DNA of 64,000 nt from Bradyrhizobium sp. Y36. GTDB lineage: Bacteria; Pseudomonadota; Alphaproteobacteria; Rhizobiales; Xanthobacteraceae. A model generated the notes under the pieces. It worked only from the letters and a program-made list of their open reading frames with translations, did not search any database and was not told the DNA's origin. The translations under genes and the position numbers were made by a program. The number at the start of each line of letters is the position of its first letter. The stretch's first letter is position 1. The stretch covers positions 1-64,000 of the forward strand of contig NZ_NWTI01000029.1 in NCBI RefSeq assembly GCF_002531575.1, given 5' to 3'. Below, one piece after another: positions 20,385 to 28,844 of this stretch.

Positions 20385-21320
20385 CTATTTCTCCACCGCT
20401 CGCCGCACCTGCTCGCCGATCTGCGACAGCACCAGCTGCGCTTGCGGCAGGATCGCGCCCATGGCGTGGAAATTGTGAACCATGCCGTCGTGGCAGACAT
20501 GCTCGACGGCGACGCCTGCGGCGAGCAGCTTGCGGGCATAGGCATTGCCTTCATCGCGCATCGGGTCGTACTCGGCGGTGTGGATGATCGCGGTCGGCAG
20601 GCCGGCCACCCGTGTTGCGCGCAGCGGAGACACGCGAGGATCGGCCGTGTCGATGCCCTCAGGCAGATAGTCGGCGAGATCGGCCTCGATCGTGACGCGG
20701 TCGATCAGATGGCCCTCGGCAAAAGCTTCGCGTGAGGGCGAGGTTTCCTCGAAATCCAGCACCGGGCAGATCAGACATTGCGCGGCGACGGCAAGGCCTG
20801 CGGTCTGTGCCGCTTCCTGGCAGACGATCGCCGCGAGCGTTGCACCGGCGGAATCGCCGCCGACCACCAGACGGTCGGCGTCGATGCCGAGCGATGCGGC
20901 CTCGCGCGCGACCCATTCGGTGGCCGTGACCGCGTCTTCGACGGCGGCCGGAAAGGGGTGCTCCGGCGCGAGCCGGTAGTCCACGGAGACGAGGCGGCAG
21001 CCGGTGGCATGCGCCAGCGCCGCCGCGATGCGGTCATGCGTGGCAATGCTGCCGGCAACCAGGCCGCCGCCGTGGAAGAACACGAAGCCCGGTGCAACCT
21101 CCTCGGCATGTGCAGGCGAGTAGAGGCGGTAGGGCACCTCGCCGGCGCGGCCAGGCAGCATGCCGTCGCGCGTCGTCACGTCAGGCGCATCAGTGCGCGC
21201 GAACTGCATCAGCTTCGCCAGCGATTGCCGCCGCGCCTCAACGCTCGGCCGGCCGCGGGCCGGCGGACCAGCCGCGGCCATCATGGTCAACAGGCGCTTT
21301 GCGAGCGGATCGAGCGACAT
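20385..21320 (-). CDS. Alpha/beta hydrolase, hormone-sensitive-lipase type esterase
   Basis: 311 residues. The oxyanion motif HGGG is at 83-86, the nucleophile elbow GDSAG at 155-159 (Ser157), the acid Asp in AEYDPMRDEG (about 256) and the His in DGMVHNF (about 286). YRLAPEHPFPAA (115-126) is typical of the HSL/AB-hydrolase-3 family. ATG 21320 is chosen because AAGGAAG precedes it; the frame is open 14 codons further. No signal peptide, so cytoplasmic. The substrate is a short-chain ester of unknown identity. Confidence 0.87.
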   Translation of the reverse strand: MSLDPLAKRLLTMMAAAGPPARGRPSVEARRQSLAKLMQFARTDAPDVTTRDGMLPGRAGEVPYRLYSPAHAEEVAPGFVFFHGGGLVAGSIATHDRIAAALAHATGCRLVSVDYRLAPEHPFPAAVEDAVTATEWVAREAASLGIDADRLVVGGDSAGATLAAIVCQEAAQTAGLAVAAQCLICPVLDFEETSPSREAFAEGHLIDRVTIEADLADYLPEGIDTADPRVSPLRATRVAGLPTAIIHTAEYDPMRDEGNAYARKLLAAGVAVEHVCHDGMVHNFHAMGAILPQAQLVLSQIGEQVRRAVEK

Positions 21321-21439
21321 GCTGCTTCCTTTTTCCCCTGGCAGGAGAGGGTAACCCACCACGCCCGCGCAGGGAATCCTTTAGATGTTGTGTCCAATAG
21401 TGGCGCTATAATACGGCATCACGCCAAGGGAGGCCTGAT

Positions 21440-22327
21440 ATGGCCGAGATCAGGAAGCCGATCGAATACTCACCGAGCTGGACCTTCTTCGAGGGCAAAT
21501 GGCACGACGGCAACGTGCCGATCATGGGCCCGCGCACGCATGCGGCCTGGCTCGGCTCGGTGGTGTTCGACGGGGCGCGCGCCTTCGAGGGTGTCGCGCC
21601 CGATCTCGACCGTCACGTCGCGCGCGCCAATCAATCCGCGATCAATTTCGGCCTGAAGCCGGTGGTCGATACCGGCACCTGGCTCGCGCTCGCAACCGAA
21701 GGCATCGCGCGCTTTGGGGCGAATGCCGAGCTCTACGTCCGCCCGATGTACTGGGCGCAGAACGGAAGTGGCGGCGGCGTGCTGTTCGATCCCGAAACCA
21801 CCAATTGGTGTCTGTGCATCTACGAGGCGCCGATGCCCAAACCCGTCGGCAACGCGATCACCCTGTCCCCGTTCCGCCGGCCCACCGCCGAATGCGCGCC
21901 GGTCGAGGCGAAGGCGGCCTGCCTCTATCCGAACAATTCGCGCGCGCTCGCGGAAGCCGCCTCCCGCGGCTTCCAGAACGCCTTGATGCTCGACATGCTC
22001 GGCAACGTCGCCGAGTTCGGCAATTCCAACGTGTTCATGGCCAAGGACGGCGTGGTCTACACGCCGGTGCCCAACGGCACCTTCCTCAACGGCATCACGC
22101 GCCAGCGCGTCATCGGCCTGCTGCGCGGCGACGGCGTCAATGTGGTCGAGAAGACGCTGCGCTACGCCGACTTCCTGGCGGCCGACGAGATCTTCTCCAC
22201 CGGCAATTTCGCCAAGGTCGCGCCCGTGATCCGCATCGACGAGCGCGAGCTGAAGCCGGGCCCGTTCTACACCAAGGCGCGAAAGCTCTATTGGGACTTT
22301 GCGCATGCGGTGAAGCTGGCGGCGTAG
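21440..22327 (+). CDS. Branched-chain amino acid aminotransferase family protein (class IV)
   Basis: 295 residues, fold-type IV PLP aminotransferase. SVVFDGARAFEG (40-51), the PLP lysine Lys158 in EAKAACLYPNNS and Glu192 in GNVAEFGNSNVF are the family landmarks, followed by LNGITRQRVI. It catalyses, or resembles enzymes that catalyse, amino transfer between branched-chain amino acids and 2-oxoglutarate. The genome probably has a separate main ilvE, so the exact substrate is unsure. GGGAGGCC precedes the ATG. It stands alone between convergent and divergent neighbours. Confidence 0.87.
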   Translation: MAEIRKPIEYSPSWTFFEGKWHDGNVPIMGPRTHAAWLGSVVFDGARAFEGVAPDLDRHVARANQSAINFGLKPVVDTGTWLALATEGIARFGANAELYVRPMYWAQNGSGGGVLFDPETTNWCLCIYEAPMPKPVGNAITLSPFRRPTAECAPVEAKAACLYPNNSRALAEAASRGFQNALMLDMLGNVAEFGNSNVFMAKDGVVYTPVPNGTFLNGITRQRVIGLLRGDGVNVVEKTLRYADFLAADEIFSTGNFAKVAPVIRIDERELKPGPFYTKARKLYWDFAHAVKLAA

Positions 22328-22394
22328 GCGCATACGCGCCCGGGAGCCCACTATCATCGTCCGCCTAGTGCGGAATTGCGCACAGGGGCGGACG

Positions 22395-22471
22395 ATCCAG
22401 TATTCCAGAGGCCGCAGTGATTGACCCGATGGGCCGCGGCGTACTGGATGCCCCGCCCGCGCGGGGCATGA
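22395..22471. repeat. Intergenic palindromic repeat, family C
   Basis: ATCCAGTA (22395-22402) and TACTGGAT (22442-22449) form the outer arms, enclosing GGCCGC. A second hairpin, GCCCCGC with GCGGGGC (22450-22467), follows directly. It lies between the convergent aminotransferase and methyltransferase genes, where it may end transcription from both sides. Similar CGTACTGGATGCCCCGC units are frequent in Bradyrhizobium intergenic DNA. Confidence 0.65.
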
Positions 22472-22480
22472 CACCTGTTT

Positions 22481-23098
22481 CTAACGGCAGCGCTTGAACC
22501 GGCTGAACTGAAACGCCTGCGCCGAATCCCACGGCGTGCGGTGCGTTTCGCTACGCGTCTCGATCAGCTCGAACTCCGGCCCGAGCTCCGCTGCGAGGCT
22601 GGCGCTGTCATGGCGCTGCACTGGCAGGCCGCTGCACTTCTCCGGACCGTCGGGTGCGAACGTCGCAATGATGACGTGGCCGCCGGGGGCAACCGCAGAC
22701 CGCAGGCGTTCGACGTAAGCCGCCCTGTCGCGGGGATCGGTCAGGAAGTGAAAGGCGGCGCGATCGTGCCAGACCTCGTAGGTCTTGGCGGGCTGCCATG
22801 TCGTGGCGTCGGCGACGATCCAGCTGGTCGTTGACGCGGCGTGGCCAAGGCGCTTCCTGGCAGCATCAAGCGCGTTCGCGGAGAGATCGAGCACGGAGAC
22901 GTCGCGATATCCGTCCTGCAACAATGCATCGACCAGACGGGACGCGCCGCCGCCGATATCGATGATGGCCGCGTCATGATCTGGACCGGTCGCCCGGATC
23001 ATTGCGAGCGAGGTCGAGGGGCTATTCTGAAACCAGCTGACCTCGGCCTCGCCCTTGGTGGCGTAGACTTCGTCCCAATGGGAACTTCGGTCGGACAT
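22481..23098 (-). CDS. Class I SAM-dependent methyltransferase
   Basis: 205 residues, a complete small Rossmann methyltransferase. SAM motif I is IIDIGGGASRLVDALL (45-60), motif II is VSVLDLS (68-74), then WIVADAT and WHDRAAFHFL. The start MSDRSSHWDEVYATKGEAEVSWFQ is typical of a family often annotated only as class I SAM methyltransferase. No substrate can be inferred. Cytoplasmic. It is transcribed in the same direction as phaR, 42 nt downstream of it, so read-through is possible. Confidence 0.85.
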   Translation of the reverse strand: MSDRSSHWDEVYATKGEAEVSWFQNSPSTSLAMIRATGPDHDAAIIDIGGGASRLVDALLQDGYRDVSVLDLSANALDAARKRLGHAASTTSWIVADATTWQPAKTYEVWHDRAAFHFLTDPRDRAAYVERLRSAVAPGGHVIIATFAPDGPEKCSGLPVQRHDSASLAAELGPEFELIETRSETHRTPWDSAQAFQFSRFKRCR

Positions 23099-23140
23099 CG
23101 CGCATCCTCCGGCTCATTGGGTGCGGAGGTAAAGAGAGAC

Positions 23141-23728
23141 CTATTCGTCCTTCTTCGACATCCGCTCCAGGCGGTCCTGCATTTCCTTCATTTGCTGGCG
23201 CAAATCGTCGATGTTGCTGTCCTTCGGCGTTTCCGCATTCGTATCAGGCTCCGACTCGGCGCTCGCCGGGCGTGGCGGGGCGAACGGCTTGAACATCGAG
23301 AAGGTCTGCTGGAACAGCTCCATGTTGCGGCGGACCTGTTCTTCCAGGGGAGCAAAAGGAGTGCCGGACAGGGTGTTGGCGATCTGCTTGCGGAACTTCT
23401 CTTGCTCCTGGGTCAGGGTCGCGATCGACTGCTCCAGATATTTCGGCACCACCATCTGCATGCTGTCGCCGTAGAAGCGGATGAGCTGGCGCAGGAAAGT
23501 GGTTGGCAGCAGGTTCTGGCCGGCCTTGTTCTCCTGCTCGAAGATGATCTGGGCGAGCACGGAGCGGGTGATGTCGTCGCCGGTCTTGGCGTCATAGACC
23601 AGGAAATCTTCGCCATCCTTGACCATCGCGGCGAGGTCTTCCAGCGTCACGTAGGTGCTCGTCCCGGTGTTATAGAGCCGGCGGTTCGCGTATTTCTTGA
23701 TGGTCGTGGGTTGGTCTGATTTCGCCAT
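23141..23728 (-). CDS. phaR: Polyhydroxyalkanoate synthesis repressor PhaR
   Basis: 195 residues. The N-terminal PHB/PHA accumulation regulator domain is clear (TTIKKYANRRLYNTGTSTYV, residues 8-27, DNA-binding), followed by the PHB_acc repeat (SVLAQIIFEQENKAGQNLLP, about 71-90). The Gln/Glu-rich C-terminus ends in a coiled coil (LRQQMKEMQDRLERM). PhaR senses PHB, represses phasin and its own genes and, in rhizobia, modulates carbon flow. Divergent from phaA across a 313-nt gap. Confidence 0.95.
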   Translation of the reverse strand: MAKSDQPTTIKKYANRRLYNTGTSTYVTLEDLAAMVKDGEDFLVYDAKTGDDITRSVLAQIIFEQENKAGQNLLPTTFLRQLIRFYGDSMQMVVPKYLEQSIATLTQEQEKFRKQIANTLSGTPFAPLEEQVRRNMELFQQTFSMFKPFAPPRPASAESEPDTNAETPKDSNIDDLRQQMKEMQDRLERMSKKDE

Positions 23729-24041
23729 GGGCTCTCACTTGCAAGCGCGGAGAACGGGAACCGAGCGGGCTATGCCGCAGGGCGGGAAGAGTACGCAACG
23801 CAACAAAATAAGCATTTTCAAAGGGCTTACGCTACCGTTTTGTGCGGCACGGTTAATCGCGGAGCAAAATCTTGCTTGCGAAAGCGCCAAGAACGCTATT
23901 TTGAATGCGCTGCGGCATGAATTCGGTCGCCGGCCGATTGACATGCCTCAACGACGTTAACAGGATGGCTCACGACACTGGCGAGCCGTTTCTCTAGCTC
24001 CGCCTGCCCTTTCAAAGAACCTCAAGCCTCAGGAGATGCCT
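23729..24041. other. phaR-phaA divergent promoter region
   Basis: A 313-nt region, relatively AT-rich around 23800-23900 (AACAAAATAAGCATTTTCAA), with no convincing gene. It must hold the phaR and phaA promoters. TGC/GCA-type sequences that could interest PhaR are present (ATGCCGCAGG near 23772, GCGCTGCGGCATG near 23907), but no clear operator consensus can be drawn from one sequence. Confidence 0.45.
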
Positions 24042-25220
24042 ATGTCAGACGATGTCGTCATCGTCAGCGCCGCCCGCACCCCGGTCGGAAGCTTCAACGG
24101 AGCGTTCGCGACCCTTCCCGCCCATGATCTCGGCGCGATCGCCATCAAGGCCGCGCTGGAGCGCGGTGGCATCGAGCCCGGCCGGGTCTCGGAAGTCATC
24201 ATGGGCCAGATCCTGACCGCTGCCCAGGGCCAGAACCCGGCCCGCCAGGCCTCGATCGGCGCCGGCATCCCGGTGGAGAGCCCGGCCTGGGGCGTCAACC
24301 AGCTTTGCGGCTCGGGCCTGCGCACGGTGGCGCTCGGTTATCAGGCGCTGCTCAACGGCGATTCCGAGATCGTGGTTGCCGGCGGCCAGGAATCCATGAG
24401 CATGGCCCCGCACGCCCAGTATCTGCGCGGCGGCGTCAAGATGGGTCCCGTCGAGTTCGTCGACACCATGATCAAGGACGGCCTGTGGGATGCCTTCAAC
24501 GGCTACCACATGGGCAACACCGCCGAGAACGTCGCGCGGCAGTGGCAGATCACCCGTGCCCAGCAGGACGAGTTTGCGGTTGCCTCGCAGCAGAAGGCCG
24601 AGGCGGCGCAGAAGGCCGGCAAGTTCAACGACGAGATCGTCCCCGTCACCATCAAGACCCGCAAGGGCGACGTCGTCGTCAGCGCCGACGAATATCCGCG
24701 CCATGGCGCAACGCTCGACGCGATGGCCAAGCTCCGTCCCGCTTTCGAGAAGGACGGCACGGTTACCGCGGGCTCGGCCTCCGGCATCAATGACGGCGCT
24801 GCCGCCGTGGTGCTGATGACCGCCAAGCAGGCGGCCAAGGAAGGCAAGAAGCCGCTCGCGCGCATCGTGTCCTGGGCGCAGGCCGGCGTCGATCCGAAGA
24901 TCATGGGCTCGGGTCCGATCCCGGCCTCACGCGCCGCGCTGAAGAAGGCCGGCTGGAACGTCGGCGACCTCGATCTGATCGAGGCCAACGAAGCCTTCGC
25001 GGCGCAGGCCTGTGCCGTCAACAAGGACCTCGGCTGGGATACCTCCAGGGTCAACGTCAACGGCGGCGCGATCGCGATCGGTCATCCCGTCGGTGCCTCC
25101 GGCGCACGCGTGCTGGTGACCTTGCTGCACGAGATGCAGAAGCGCGATTCGAAGAAGGGCCTTGCCACGCTGTGCATCGGCGGCGGCATGGGTATCGCGA
25201 TGTGTCTGGCGCGCGACTGA
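24042..25220 (+). CDS. phaA: Acetyl-CoA acetyltransferase (beta-ketothiolase)
   Basis: A 392-residue biosynthetic thiolase condensing two acetyl-CoA to acetoacetyl-CoA, the first step of polyhydroxybutyrate synthesis. The catalytic residues fall at the numbering of the Zoogloea enzyme: Cys89 (NQLCGSG), His348 (IGHPVGASG) and Cys378 (LCIGGGMG). ATG 24042 is chosen over ATG 24036 because AGGAG (24031-24035) is 6 nt from the former and touches the latter. A terminator lies 136 nt after the stop, before phaB, so phaB also has its own promoter or depends on read-through. Confidence 0.95.
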   Translation: MSDDVVIVSAARTPVGSFNGAFATLPAHDLGAIAIKAALERGGIEPGRVSEVIMGQILTAAQGQNPARQASIGAGIPVESPAWGVNQLCGSGLRTVALGYQALLNGDSEIVVAGGQESMSMAPHAQYLRGGVKMGPVEFVDTMIKDGLWDAFNGYHMGNTAENVARQWQITRAQQDEFAVASQQKAEAAQKAGKFNDEIVPVTIKTRKGDVVVSADEYPRHGATLDAMAKLRPAFEKDGTVTAGSASGINDGAAAVVLMTAKQAAKEGKKPLARIVSWAQAGVDPKIMGSGPIPASRAALKKAGWNVGDLDLIEANEAFAAQACAVNKDLGWDTSRVNVNGGAIAIGHPVGASGARVLVTLLHEMQKRDSKKGLATLCIGGGMGIAMCLARD

Positions 25221-25355
25221 AGGTGACTGACGCGTAGCTGACATGTGGTGTCTCGCGTGCGCTGCACACGTCAGTGAGTGCGTTGCACGCGATTAAAAAG
25301 GCAGCGGTTGCAAATCAAATATTCTTCGCAACCCCGCAGGCCTCGACTAAATACA

Positions 25356-25387
25356 AACGCCCGGCTCAACGCCGGGCGTTTTGTTCT
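25356..25387 (+). terminator. Rho-independent terminator after phaA
   Basis: A perfect stem ACGCCCGGC (25357-25365) / GCCGGGCGT (25371-25379) with loop TCAAC, followed by TTTGTTCTT. The opposite strand also has T-rich sequence after the stem, but no gene ends there. The stem lies 99 nt before phaB. Confidence 0.85.
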
Positions 25388-25485
25388 TGATGTCCGTCAA
25401 ACCAACCGCATAATCCAACGTTAAAAACAATCACTCCAGAAACGTCCGAAGAGTCCAAGGAAGAGTCCAAGGGAAGGAATACGAC

Positions 25486-26211
25486 ATGGCACGTGTTGCA
25501 TTGGTCACGGGTGGTACGCGGGGCATCGGTGCTGCGATCAGCAAGGCGCTGAAGGCGGCTGGATACAAGGTTGCGGCGAGCTATGCCGGCAACGACGCGG
25601 CCGCGGAGAAGTTCAAGGCCGAGACCGGCATTGCCGTCTACAAATGGGACGTCAGCAGTTTCGACGCCTGCGCCGAAGGCGTGAAGAAGGTCGAGGCCGA
25701 TCTCGGGCCGATCGAGGTGCTCGTCAACAATGCCGGCATCACCCGCGACACCGCCTTCCACAAGATGACGCTCGAGCAGTGGAACGCCGTCATCAACACC
25801 AATCTCGGCTCGCTCTTCAACATGACCCGCCAGGTCATCGAGGGCATGCGTGCGCGCAAGTTCGGCCGCATCATCTCGATCTCGTCGATCAACGGACAGA
25901 AGGGGCAGTTCGGCCAGGTCAACTATTCCGCAGCGAAGGCCGGCGACATCGGCTTCACCAAGGCGCTGGCGCTGGAGAATGCCAAGGGTGGCATCACCGT
26001 GAACGCGATCTGCCCCGGCTACATCAACACCGAGATGGTGCAGGCGGTGCCGAAGGACGTTTTGGAGAAGAACGTAATCCCGCAGATCCCGGCCAACCGG
26101 CTCGGCGAGCCCGAGGAGATTGCCCGCGCGGTCGTGTTCCTTGCGGCCGACGAGTCCGGTTTCATCACCGGCTCGACGCTGACGGTCAACGGCGGCCAGT
26201 ACATGGTGTGA
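25486..26211 (+). CDS. phaB: Acetoacetyl-CoA reductase
   Basis: A 241-residue short-chain dehydrogenase reducing acetoacetyl-CoA to (R)-3-hydroxybutyryl-CoA with NADPH, the second PHB step. The cofactor loop TGGTRGIG is at 8-15, NNAGITRD at 81-88, and the catalytic Ser134, Tyr147 and Lys151 in SSINGQKGQFGQVNYSAAK. The C-terminal GYINTEMV and TLTVNGGQYM are typical of PhaB. AAGGAA precedes the ATG. PHB synthase (phaC) is not in the window. Confidence 0.95.
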   Translation: MARVALVTGGTRGIGAAISKALKAAGYKVAASYAGNDAAAEKFKAETGIAVYKWDVSSFDACAEGVKKVEADLGPIEVLVNNAGITRDTAFHKMTLEQWNAVINTNLGSLFNMTRQVIEGMRARKFGRIISISSINGQKGQFGQVNYSAAKAGDIGFTKALALENAKGGITVNAICPGYINTEMVQAVPKDVLEKNVIPQIPANRLGEPEEIARAVVFLAADESGFITGSTLTVNGGQYMV

Positions 26212-26247
26212 TGCGATCGCATCACGCCGGCTGATATTTTTCACAGC

Positions 26248-26367
26248 GTCGTGCCCGGGCTTGTCTCGGGCATTCCCACATGCACTGTCATTCCGGGGCG
26301 TCGCGACAGCGGCGAACCCGGAATCTCGAGATTCCGGGTCTGGCGCTATGCGCCATCCCGGAATGAC
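26248..26367. repeat. Composite intergenic repeat (family B half-unit plus another palindrome)
   Basis: GTCGTGCCCGGGCTTGTCTC (26248 on) is half of the family B unit seen at 11410. It is followed by a second palindrome with ends GTCATTCCGGG (26287-26297) and CCCGGAATGAC (26357-26367), and internal CCCGGAATCTCGAGATTCC. The EamA reading frame stays open through it, but translation from it is unlikely. Confidence 0.75.
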
Positions 26368-26380
26368 GAGGCCTTCCACA

Positions 26381-27250
26381 ATGACTCCCCGTACCGCCAC
26401 GCTGATCGGCTTGACCGCGATCCTGATGTGGTCGCTGCTCTCGGTGATGACGGTGGCGACCGGAAAGATCCCGGCGTTTCAGCTTGCTGCGATGACGTTT
26501 GCGATCGGCGGTCTGGTCGGCCTGCTCACCTGGATCGGCCGCGGCGATGCGGCGAAGAGCCTCCGTCAGCCGCTCGTCGTCTGGGTCGTCGGCGTCGGCG
26601 GCCTGTTCGGCTATCATGCGCTGTATTTTCTCGCGCTCCGCTTCGCGCCGCCGGCCGAAGCCGGCCTTCTGAACTACATGTGGCCGCTGCTGATCGTGCT
26701 GTTCTCGTCCTTTCTGCCCGGCGAGCGGCTCGCGCTGCATCACATCGTCGGCGCGGTGCTCGGCCTCGTCGGCACCGTGCTGCTGTTCGCCGGCAACACC
26801 AGCGGGTTTGCGCCGGGGGCGGTGCCGGGGTTGATCGCAGCCTTCATCGCCGCGTTCGTCTGGGCGGCCTATTCGGTGCTGTCACGCCGGTTGAAGGCGG
26901 TGCCGACCGACGCCGTCGCGGGCTTCTGTCTGGCCACCTCGGGTCTTGCCGCACTGATGCATGGCCTGCTCGAGACCACGGTCTGGCCGGAGACGACGCT
27001 GCAATGGCTCGCGGTGATCGCGCTCGGCATCGGCCCCGTCGGCGCCGCGTTCTACGCCTGGGACATCGGCATGAAGCGCGGCGACATCCGCGTGCTCGGC
27101 GCCGCCTCCTACGCGACGCCGCTGCTCTCGACCGGCTTTCTCATCGCCGCGGGTTTCGCCAAGGCCAGTGCCAACATCGCGCTCGCGGCGATCCTGATCG
27201 CCGGCGGCGGCCTGATCGCGGCCAAGGACATGGTGCTGCGGAAGCGATGA
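26381..27250 (+). CDS. DMT/EamA family inner-membrane transporter
   Basis: 290 residues from ATG 26381, with ten predicted membrane helices in two EamA halves (about 5-135 and 145-285). It starts TPRTATLIGLTAILMWSLLS and contains YHALYFLALRFAPPAEAGLLNY, a hallmark of YddG-like drug/metabolite exporters. The likely role is export of an amino acid or similar small metabolite. Codons upstream of 26381 come from the repeat. Its stop overlaps the next gene's ATG (ATGA at 27247-27250). Confidence 0.85.
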   Translation: MTPRTATLIGLTAILMWSLLSVMTVATGKIPAFQLAAMTFAIGGLVGLLTWIGRGDAAKSLRQPLVVWVVGVGGLFGYHALYFLALRFAPPAEAGLLNYMWPLLIVLFSSFLPGERLALHHIVGAVLGLVGTVLLFAGNTSGFAPGAVPGLIAAFIAAFVWAAYSVLSRRLKAVPTDAVAGFCLATSGLAALMHGLLETTVWPETTLQWLAVIALGIGPVGAAFYAWDIGMKRGDIRVLGAASYATPLLSTGFLIAAGFAKASANIALAAILIAGGGLIAAKDMVLRKR

Positions 27251-27531
27251 TCCGTCCGTTCGCCATCTCGCTGCTGTTGATGGCTGACCTCGCCTGCTCG
27301 GGCGCCGTGGCACAGGTCGCAGCGAAGCCCGAGACATTCACCGGCATCAACCGGAAGGAAAGCGTGCGCGGCCGTCCCGAGACCGCCACGGTCTCTGACG
27401 GAAAATCCTTCGTTCAGCTGACTGAGCGGGACTATCGGGCAGGCGGCTTTCGGCCGCCTTACGAGACGCTTCCCACGATCGTCGTGCGACGATTGCCCGT
27501 GCGGAGCCGCGCTCCGGCCAGTCACGACTGA
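27247..27531 (+). CDS. Small exported protein, unknown function
   Basis: 94 residues. Signal peptide MIRPFAISLLLMADLACSGAVA with a likely cut after AVA. The mature part is about 70 residues, basic and Thr/Arg-rich, without recognised motif (NRKESVRGRPETATVSDGKS, YRAGGFRPPYETLPTIVVRR). ATG 27247 overlaps the stop of the EamA gene in ATGA, which suggests translational coupling and supports it being real. Convergent with the flavin reductase gene, 7 nt between the stops. Confidence 0.55.
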   Translation: MIRPFAISLLLMADLACSGAVAQVAAKPETFTGINRKESVRGRPETATVSDGKSFVQLTERDYRAGGFRPPYETLPTIVVRRLPVRSRAPASHD

Positions 27532-27538
27532 TCTGCAG

Positions 27539-28225
27539 CTAAGGCGCCGGCTGCCAGCCCGGCGGCCGGTACATCGCTTCGGGAATCTGTCCGAGCTCGG
27601 AGCGCTGCAGGCGCTGCGGCGTCAGGCCGTAGAATTCCTGGAAGCTGAGGATCAGCGGGCGCCATTTGTCGGGATCGATGCGGTTGGGCGCGCCCTCCAT
27701 CATGATCTCGGGGTGGGCATGCACGCGCGTGATGCGGAGCTCGATCGCAGCCAGATTGCCGCGCCAGACCGCATCGTCCTGCGCCATCTCGTGCACGTGA
27801 GCGACCTTCGCTTCCATCTGCACCGGGCACTCGGCAGCGCGCGGAGCGCTGACCGTTTCGCCGAGTTGCGCCCTCAGGCCACTGAGGCCGAACTTGTCCT
27901 TCTCGTGCCGGTAACCGCGATGGCGCTTTCCGGGCGGCACGGGATCCGAGCCCGTGGTGCGGGCGAGGCGGTCAACCGCGGCGACGAGATCGGCCGACGG
28001 CAGATTGAGTACGCATTCGCCGGTGCGAATCATGTTCTCGGTGGTTTTGGAATTGCGGGCGAGCCCGAGCATGCAGCGCCATCCGACCCACCAAGCCGAG
28101 GACATCGGCGCGAGATTGTACGAGCCATCCTCATTGGTCGTCCCGATCAGGACGACGGGCGTTCCGAAATACAAAATGGCGGGGTCGATCTGGACGGCCG
28201 AAGGACCGAGTGTTCCGTGCATCAT
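27539..28225 (-). CDS. Flavin reductase domain (FMN-binding split barrel) protein
   Basis: 228 residues. The split-barrel FMN-binding pattern is visible: ILYFGTPVVLIGTTNEDGSYNLAPMSSAWW (17-46 region) and NSKTTENMIRTGECVLNLPS (58-77). It belongs to the flavin reductase/DIM6-NTAB superfamily, which includes FMN reductases and flavoprotein oxidoreductases. No partner monooxygenase is adjacent, so the reaction is unknown. Cytoplasmic. A 74-nt gap and a repeat separate it from the upstream cupin gene. Confidence 0.82.
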   Translation of the reverse strand: MMHGTLGPSAVQIDPAILYFGTPVVLIGTTNEDGSYNLAPMSSAWWVGWRCMLGLARNSKTTENMIRTGECVLNLPSADLVAAVDRLARTTGSDPVPPGKRHRGYRHEKDKFGLSGLRAQLGETVSAPRAAECPVQMEAKVAHVHEMAQDDAVWRGNLAAIELRITRVHAHPEIMMEGAPNRIDPDKWRPLILSFQEFYGLTPQRLQRSELGQIPEAMYRPPGWQPAP

Positions 28226-28298
28226 GCGCTCCTCTTGGTTGGATGCGCTGTGCTAGAGCGGGAAGCGGACCGAACCCACCCGATTCCGGATTGCGACC

Positions 28299-28403
28299 CT
28301 AAAGCGAGATGAGATCTGGATGAATCGTCATCGCGCTTTAGGTTGTTGTTTGCGCATGATCTTTCCGGAAAACCGCTTCGCACTTTTCCGGATCATGCTT
28401 TAG
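28299..28403. repeat. Rhizobiales-type intergenic repeat with nested palindromes
   Basis: CTAAAGC (28299) pairs with GCTTTAG (28335-28341). A second palindrome, GCATGATCTTTCCGGAAAA with TTTTCCGGATCATGC (28354-28398), is followed by another GCTTTAG. The unit resembles the TCCGGATCATGC repeats scattered in Bradyrhizobium and Rhodopseudomonas. Its last bases form the stop codon of the cupin gene (TAA read at 28402-28400). Confidence 0.8.
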
Positions 28404-28822
28404 GGCTCCCAGCCCTTCGGTGCGAGCTCGAAGCCTGCGAACTCGAACGCAGGTGCCACGGTGCAGCCGACCAGCGTCCACTCGCCGGTGGTTTCCGCCA
28501 TCTGCCAGGCCTGTGCCGGCACGATCGCCTGCGGCCGTTCGCCATTGGCGAGGTCGGTGCCCAGCCGCACCTCGTGCTGCGAGCAGCCGTCATGGGCGAT
28601 GCGCAGCATCAAGGGGCTGCCGGCGTAATAGTGCCACGTCTCGACCGCATCGACGCGATGCCAGTGCGAACGCTCGCCGCGCGCGAGCAGGAAGTAGATC
28701 AAGGTCGAGCGCGAACGCCCGTTGGCGTCCGTGGCCTGATCGCGAAACGTCTCGCGGTAGTGACCGCCCTCGGGATGGGGCCGCAATTCGAGGCGCACGA
28801 TGATCTCGGCTGCAGTCGGCAT
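28400..28822 (-). CDS. Cupin domain protein (DUF985 / Cupin_5 family)
   Basis: 140 residues. RLELRPHPEGGHYRETFRD (10-28), SRSTLIYFLLARGERSHWHRVDAVETWHYYAG (37-68) and the C-terminal GWTLVGCTVAPAFEFAGFEL-like segment match the Cupin_5 family (yeast YML079w type), a double-stranded beta-helix of unknown activity, sometimes proposed as a sugar isomerase or epimerase. The stop codon lies in a repeat unit. It is 22 nt downstream of gloB on the same strand, so probably one transcript. Confidence 0.87.
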   Translation of the reverse strand: MPTAAEIIVRLELRPHPEGGHYRETFRDQATDANGRSRSTLIYFLLARGERSHWHRVDAVETWHYYAGSPLMLRIAHDGCSQHEVRLGTDLANGERPQAIVPAQAWQMAETTGEWTLVGCTVAPAFEFAGFELAPKGWEP

Positions 28823-28844
28823 TGATCCCGTCGAGGCCTTGTTT